From positions 35,006,436-35,070,435 of the forward strand of contig CAIIXF020000006.1 in NCBI GenBank assembly GCA_903813345.2: a DNA stretch of 64,000 nt. Direction: 5' to 3'. Source of the DNA: Owenia fusiformis (Eukaryota; Annelida; Polychaeta; Sabellida; Oweniidae). Made by a program: the position numbers and the translations under genes. The notes under the pieces are model-generated. The model was given only the letters and a program-made list of their open reading frames with translations. It was not told the origin of the DNA and made no database searches. Shown piece by piece: positions 58,201 to 64,000 of this stretch (its first letter is position 1; every line of letters begins with the position of its first letter).

Positions 58201-61200
58201 AATTTGGGCTTTAATCCTTTATTCATAAAGACAGTAGTTACCCAGTATTCCTCAACGGTGCTTGTGGAGTAGGTATTGGCCCATTTGCGACTTCTCATAG
58301 CTGAGTTTTACAACCTAGAGAGTCGATCATGGAACCCAGAAATTGCATTGTTTGCTCCAATGAGGTGCAGGGCATGAGAGAACTCATGCAGAACTATATC
58401 TTGCTTATATCTATCATTGGGAAGACATCGAGCATTCTCCTCCCCAGCGGTAGAAACAGGCTGTGCCCACGTAGCTCCCAGACCCCTTGCTCTCTCATTC
58501 CACCATGCTGGGAGATTGCTGTGCTCAGGAATACTTGTTGTGCCTTCATTGACGCCAATTATTGCTACACGGCCCCCAGCTTTGTAAAATGCATTCCTGA
58601 TGTCGGATCTGTCTGCCAGCATAAACCTGAGTGTATAGCATGCTCGCTTCAAGGCATCATTGCTTACTTGGTTAGAACCTAAATGATAGATGCAACAAGA
58701 GTACACCAATACCTCTCTTCATTTGCATCATTTTAATACATAGCATCATCTAAAGTATTGGACATAACATCATATAATGAAGGTTTCCTGTTTTATAGTC
58801 ACTTTTATATTTCTTAAATACCACAGGCCCGAGTTGATTCATTTGGGGGTCTTTGCAAATTTAAATCTGTAAAATATTGTTATGAACAACTACAAAAACC
58901 TTTTAAAGGTCCCCTAGTCTGCACAATTTCTTGATGCTCCTCAACCTGAAATAAAAAGCTCTCACTTACTGACAACTGGTATGTCATAGGCCTCAGTGTA
59001 TTTCTGATAGAATGATGTCAGTCCCTTTGGGTACATATGTGTTCCACTTCTTAATTTGCTTGGTACCCCGCGTATGTTACCACAACTGTTGGAGTTTGTT
59101 GGGCTTCCTGGTCTGTTGCCTCCATAGTAGAGACTGCTGTCTGTTGAGATTTAAAGATTCATACTAGCTGACATGTGTCAAATGATCAATGGAAAATGAT
59201 GTGATATTGATGGAAAATGTGACCCAGCTAAGGCTTAAAATGATGTGATATTGATGGAAAATGTGACCCAACAGCTAAGGCTTAAAATGATGTCATATTG
59301 ATGGAAGATGTGACCCATCAGCTAAGGCTTAAAATGATGTGATATTGATAGAAAATGTGGCCCAGCTAAGGCGTAAAATGATGTGATATTGATGGAAAAT
59401 GTGGCCCAGCTAAGGCGAAAAATGATGTGATATTGATAGAAAATGTGATCCATCTGCTAAGGCTTAAAATGATGTGATATTCAAAGAAAATGTGACCCAG
59501 CTAAGGCTTAAAATGATGTGATATTGATAGAAAATGTGACCCAGCTAAGGCTTAAAATGATGTGATATTGATAGAAAATGTGACCCAGCTAAGGCTTAAA
59601 ATGATGTGATATTGATAGAAAATGTGACCCAGCTAAGGCTTAAAATGATGTGATATTGATAGAAAATGTGGCCCAGCTAAGGCGTAAAATGATGTGATAT
59701 TGATAGAAAATGTGACCCAGCTAAGGCGTAAAATGATGTGATATTGATGGAAAATGTGGCCCAGCTAAGGCGTAAAATGATGTGATATTGATAGAAAATG
59801 TGATCCATCTGCTAAGGCTTAAAATGATGTGATATTGATAGAAAATGTGACCCAGCTAAGGCTTAAAATGATATGATATTGATAGAAAATTTGACCTAGC
59901 TAAGGCTTAAAATGATGTGATATTGATAGAAAATGTGACCCAGCTAAGGCTTAAAATGATGTGATATTGATAGAAAATGTGACCCAGCAAAGGCTTTTAA
60001 GGATGCAATTTGGAATAGTTGATGCATAACAAGATGAACTAATAGTGTGCGCCAAAACTCAAGAAAATCCCATTAACTGATGTTGAGGTAGGTTACTATG
60101 ATTTGACCCATAGTCAATATAGATTGGTTCATTGACTATTCATTTTTACTTGTCTGCACTCAAAAAAGTGACACGAAAGGGCTAAACGGCTTGCCCCAAG
60201 GTGCAACCGTCAAAAAGATGAGTTTGACAAAAATATTTTTTTTCAAATAATAGCAGCGAGTATATGAAATAGGAGGCAAATTTGAAATTGATATGTATGA
60301 TAGTCCATTTGGGTGTGGTCATTTTTATTAAAAACAATAATATTGAAGAATTATACATTTCTGACCTTAAAATGCCATTTTAATGCAAAAGTCACGGTTG
60401 CTATTAATTATATTCCTATTTTACCTATTTAATGTTTTCTATATATTACACTTACCATTATATTCATTTTTGGCAAAGTAATTAATAATGGGGCTCACAC
60501 AAGGATCCACTTTATTTACAACTTTTTCATATTTAGTGATGTTTTGAAAAATTACTACGTTTAACAGAAAATTATTTGTTAAATGTTAAACAAAATAATG
60601 ATTATGTGTTTGTTTCGTTGTTTCAACTGAAAAATGACAATTCATTGCTCTTGATCTTAGAGCGGCAGGGCATATACCAGTACGACCAATCTTCAATACA
60701 GATGATCCTTGTGTGATCCCTACTATTATTTACTTTGTCAAAAACTAATATAATGGTTTTTCAGATATGTGAAAATCATTTGATAGTCAAAATAAGAATA
60801 ATATAATTGACTTTTGAATAATAAAGCATTATAGAGTCAGAAGTACCAAATTTGTACCATAATTGTAGCGTGGCTGCTAGTTAAGGCGGTAGAGCATCAG
60901 AATCTAGATTAGAAGGTACTAGGTTTGGTTCCCACAAACAGAGAATTACCACACAACTCCCCGAAGGAACCCTCGGGTCCTTACAGAGTGCCATATTTGC
61001 ATATTAAAGTAAATAGACGATTTTGCCATCCTCCCGCCATGTTCTTGTGTATGTTTACAATACTAGCAATCTACTGTTCGAGTCGGTCACAGCAGCCCCA
61101 CATGGCCTTAAAAATAATTCCAAATACCTGGCTATTGACTTTTGACCTTTTCTGATGCATGACATGAAATAGCCCAAATGCCTTAAAAGGCTTACCTAGA

Positions 61201-63923
61201 TATTGACTTTTGACCTTGAATTGACATGACCCATCAGTAATGACTTTGACCCCAAGTCGGCTAGTAATGGGTCACCAAGCATCACAGCATCTCCCGAATG
61301 CCTTGAAACACCAATACCTAGATATTGACCTCGACCTTGAGATGATCTTGAATTGAACCATTAAATGATGACTGACCTCATGTCACCTTATCATGAGTCG
61401 CCAAGGGCCACATCACGACAGCAGCCCATGTGGCCTTAAAACGCCAAACACTAAGATATTGAAATTTGACCTTAGATTGACCTTGACCTCAGGTCACGTT
61501 TCAATGGAGTCAAGTGCAGCAGCCACTCCAAAACGCCAAATATTTAGATATTGATCTCTGGCCTTGACCTATAAAAATGACACTGATCTCAGGTCACTTT
61601 ATCATTGGTGATCAAATGTCAGTGTAGCCACAAACAAGCCAACTACCTAGATATTGACCTTTGACCTTACTATAATTTTGAACCATAGATATTGACTTTG
61701 ACCTCATGTCACCTTAGCTTGAGTTGGCAAGGGTTATAGCAGCCCCCAGGGCCTCAAAATGCCAAATACAGAGATTATGACCTTGTAGGAATGACCTTGA
61801 CCTCAGAACACATATCAATGGGTCCTCACATGAAGCAGCATCCCTAAAATGCCAAATATTCAGATACTGACCTCTGACCGTGAGATGACCTTGACCCATA
61901 AACAGTGACATTGGCCGTAGGCCACTTTATCTTTGGTGATCAAATGTTACTGAAGACCCACAGTAGCCAACTATCTATGACCTAGATATTTGACCTTTGA
62001 CCTTGAAACTACCTTGAAATCACCTTATCATTGGTCGCCAAAGGTCACAATTGTTCTCACGTCAACTTGCTAGATATTGACCTTTGAACTTGAAATTTCC
62101 TTGATCCATTCAGACCATTACTTCAGGTCACCTAAGCATTGGTTGTGGAGGGTCAAATCAACGACCAGGTGTCTTAAAAAGCCAACTACCTAAATATTGA
62201 CATTGTACCTTGAAATGACCTTGACTTTTGTAGAATACACTTTTTATGAACAAAAATGAAACATTCAAAGTTGAAAACTGACCGTTTGAAAATAAAATTG
62301 CTGCTAATGTTTCAAAACAAAGGTGTATTGTAAAAGTAATGTTCGAATTGAATAAACTCAAAGAAATATACTTCAATTATATAATTTTCTATCAGACTAA
62401 GTAAAATTGTAATTGTTCTAAATGTAAATGTTGCAATGAAAGCTCACATATATCTTGCTGCATATCAGTCGAGTGCAGCTGCTACAGGTATCACTCTGAC
62501 AAACATCGGTGAACAAATCAAACTTGATGTGATGCAAATCGGTATCTTTTAATTTGGCGTCCACGCAGAATGTTGGACAAAATGGCTAACTGTTAGATAA
62601 ACCATCAATAATAGAATTGTCAAAAGTTGCATTTATAAAATCAATTCCTGCCTCATCACTGTTACACCCATTACTACAAGATGTTGTCTCGACTAGGTCA
62701 CTGTCTGCAAGCTAAAAAAGTATCAAAATCACTGCCTGCTTTATCACAATAAACGTTTGTTACAAATAATTTCAGTAAAATGCAAATAGAAGGCCCATTT
62801 GATATTAATATGGAAAGATAGTCCACTTTGGTGCGGTAATTTTACTGCAACAACTACATAGTACTATATATGTACATGTATAATGCCTTTTTATTCAAAA
62901 GTCAATCATTGTATTCCTATTTAACATATTAAAGGATTTTTATATATCTGAATAATCGTTATATTCATTTTTGGCAAAGTAAATAATCATAGGGCTCACA
63001 CAAGGATCAACTTTATTGAAGACTTTTTGTACTGGTATATGCCCTTCAGCTCTAAAAGCAAGAGCAATGAATTGCGATTTTTAGTTGAAACAATGAAACA
63101 AACACAATACCATCATTTCATTTAATATTTAACAAATACAATTGTGTTAAACTTAGTATTTTTTGAAATCATCACTAAATATGAAAAAGTTGTAATAAAG
63201 TGGATCCTTGTGTGACCCCTATAATTATTTACTTTGCCAAAACCTAACATAATGGTAATTGAAACATTTAGAAAACATTGAATAAGTAAAATAGGAATAT
63301 TATGATTAGCAACAGTGACTTTTGGATTAAAATGGCATTTCAAGGTCAGCAATATATAATTCTTCACCATTATTGTTTTTAATAAAAATGACCACACCCA
63401 AATAGACTATCATACATATCAATATCAAATATGCCTCTTATTTCATATACTCACTGCTATTATTTGAAAAACATGATTTTTTTCAAACTCATATTTTTGA
63501 CAGTTGCACCTTGGTGCAAGCCGTTTAGCCCTTTCGTGTCACCTTTTTAACTGCAGACAAGTGAAAATGAATAGTCAATGAACCAATCTATAATGACTAT
63601 CGGCCACTTCTTAGTAATCTACCTCAACATCGGTTTAGACTAACTAAGCCACTTTGGAAGTGATTTGGCGCATACTATAACCTTCCAGTTTCTACTTTGG
63701 ATGTTACAGCAGCTTGGCAAAAACAGAATTGATTACTCCTACTGTATACTGTAGTTGTTAAAAAACGTTAGCAAATTAAAAATGCAATGTTATGGAAGCA
63801 ATAGAATAAATTTGAAAAAGATAGATCAATTACCGGAATTAAGATACTTGCCTGAGTTGTGGGAAGGATAGATTATGTAATAATGGGACTCATCAAGATT
63901 CAGAGGTATTGCTGCATTACATC
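55232..63923 (-). CDS. Secreted zinc-metallopeptidase-like protein with four C-terminal ShKT domains; 5' end outside, one in-frame stop
   Basis: Nine exons: 63923-63852, 59140-58970, 58678-58242, 57890-57713, 57379-57272, 56579-56442, 55998-55861, 55639-55520, 55338-55232. Each internal junction is phase 1 except 58242/57890 (phase 0). The peptidase core has PLNLDESHYYI, YYGGNRPGSP, the zinc motif HEFSHALH (58388-58365), and EEYW joined across an intron to AEGVQSYF, whose Glu may be the third zinc ligand (inference). A Gly/Pro linker (GGGNGGDGGN) precedes four ShKT domains, one per exon, each with six Cys (e.g. CQDQNQHCQGWQAQG, YVKQNCRMACGTC). The stop follows the last ShKT Cys. Position 58310-58308 is an in-frame TAA inside the peptidase exon, with the frame open on both sides, so the gene may be broken, polymorphic or mis-sequenced. 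Intron 63851-59141 starts with GC and holds a 3.6-kb element plus a 44-bp satellite. Natural substrate unknown. Confidence 0.83.
56089..56236. repeat. Dispersed repeat, TATGTCACCACCAAAA family (copy 4)
   Basis: TTTATGTCGCGACCAAAAAG, GTGGTGACATATTGTTATGG, and ends AGTTGGTGACCTTTTGTCAT. It lies between two ShKT exons and is followed at about 56265 by a short (TTTG)n run. Confidence 0.6.
59192..59999. repeat. 44-bp satellite, about 18 units
   Basis: Unit: AAAATGATGTGATATTGATG followed by GAAAATGTGACCCAGCTAAG and GCTT, 44 bp, with a few units 2-3 bp longer (CATCTGCTAAGG, CAACAGCTAAGG). About 18 copies run without interruption. It starts about 50 bp upstream (minus sense) of the acceptor of exon 59140-58970. 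Confidence 0.9.
60862..60936 (+). repeat. tRNA-like segment, probable SINE head
   Basis: GTAGCGTGGCTGCTAGTTAA with GGCGGTAGAGC resembles an A-box region, and GGTACTAGGTTTGGTTCCC ends like a B box (GGTTCGAATCCC) with two changes. Spacing (about 35 bp) suits RNA polymerase III promoters. The acceptor stem is not convincing, so this is more likely a tRNA-derived SINE than a working tRNA gene. Confidence 0.4.
61130..62240. repeat. Degenerate tandem array rich in TGACCTTGA (nuclear-receptor half-sites)
   Basis: Units of roughly 110-150 bp repeat CTAGATATTGACCTTTGACC, TTGAAATGACCTTGACC, TCAGGTCACCTTATCATTGG and a GGCCTTAAAATGCC-like stretch. At least eight TGACCTTGA-type extended half-sites and many TGACCT sites occur. 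TGACCTTTGACCT, a perfect DR1 element on the minus strand, stands at 61655-61667 and 61991-62003. Confidence 0.8.
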
Positions 63924-64000
63924 CTAAAAACAACAAAACATATATAGCTGACTTACATAAAAGTCAGCAAAAATAACAAAAATATTTTAGATTGGCCCAA

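Larger units (their letters stand above)
60043..63677. mobile_element. 3.6-kb element with very long inverted arms
   Basis: Termini TAGTGTGCGCCAAA and the inverse TTTGGCGCATACTA, with TAA on both sides. Arms about 0.85 kb long (60043-60880 and 62800-63677) are inverted copies with moderate divergence; e.g. GTGACACGAAAGGGCTAAAC matches CCTTTCGTGTCAC at 63530. The arms themselves contain inner inverted text (CAAGGATCCACTTTATT against its mates near 60700 and 63005). The 1.9-kb centre holds a tRNA-like segment and a TGACCTTGACC repeat array. No transposase was found. It lies in intron 1 of the visible part of the metallopeptidase gene. Confidence 0.75.

Noticed and set aside
58329-58682. 117-residue open frame, plus strand
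   Set aside because: Antisense shadow of the peptidase exon with the HEFSHALH motif.
60862-60936. Functional tRNA gene
   Set aside because: B box departs from GGTTCGAATCC and the acceptor stem does not pair well; kept only as a SINE-like feature.

Overview
The window is AT-rich nuclear DNA of an invertebrate animal. All seven genes have spliceosomal introns, intergenic and intronic space is large, and many short terminal-inverted-repeat (TIR) elements and satellites are present. Gene content (RPS10, TAF11, TMEM86, PELP1, a multi-ShKT-domain metallopeptidase, a MYND-finger protein, an LRR membrane protein) fits a marine deuterostome or lophotrochozoan, but the sequence alone does not decide the phylum. 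No bacterial, organellar or viral sequence was seen.

Layout: RPS10 (minus, 3' end beyond base 1) and TAF11 (plus, 3634-9812) form a head-to-head pair with a short shared promoter near 3510-3633. An 11 kb gene-poor stretch follows. TMEM86 (minus, 20693-27564) has two coding exons around a 6 kb intron. After 4.5 kb of repeats comes PELP1 (minus, 32104-47392, 15 coding exons). A complete three-exon LRR transmembrane protein gene (plus, 35333-37763) is nested in PELP1 intron 13. A four-exon MYND zinc-finger gene (plus, 50341-54527) diverges from PELP1 and converges on a secreted zinc-metallopeptidase-like gene with four ShKT domains (minus, 55232-63923, 5' end beyond the window). Every exon junction reported was checked for splice dinucleotides and reading phase.

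Most unusual is TAF11 intron 3. Its 3' end, with part of the next exon, has been copied into twelve exact 104-bp units, so thirteen near-identical acceptor sites stand in a row and only the last can give full-length TAF11. Other points of note are two foldback-like elements ending in CCCTTA whose arms are arrays of a different palindromic hexamer in each (AGCGCT, CCATGG); a 3.6 kb long-TIR element with a dense array of nuclear-receptor half-sites, including two perfect DR1 sites; an in-frame stop in an otherwise intact exon of the metallopeptidase; and small TIR elements whose 5-, 6-, 8- and 9-bp target duplications can be read directly.

Housekeeping functions dominate: ribosomal small subunit (RPS10), TFIID (TAF11), 60S maturation and nuclear-receptor coactivation (PELP1) and lysoplasmalogen hydrolysis (TMEM86). 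The other three genes are lineage-type surface, secreted or MYND proteins. Nothing suggests an operon or joint pathway; adjacency looks positional except for the shared RPS10/TAF11 promoter.
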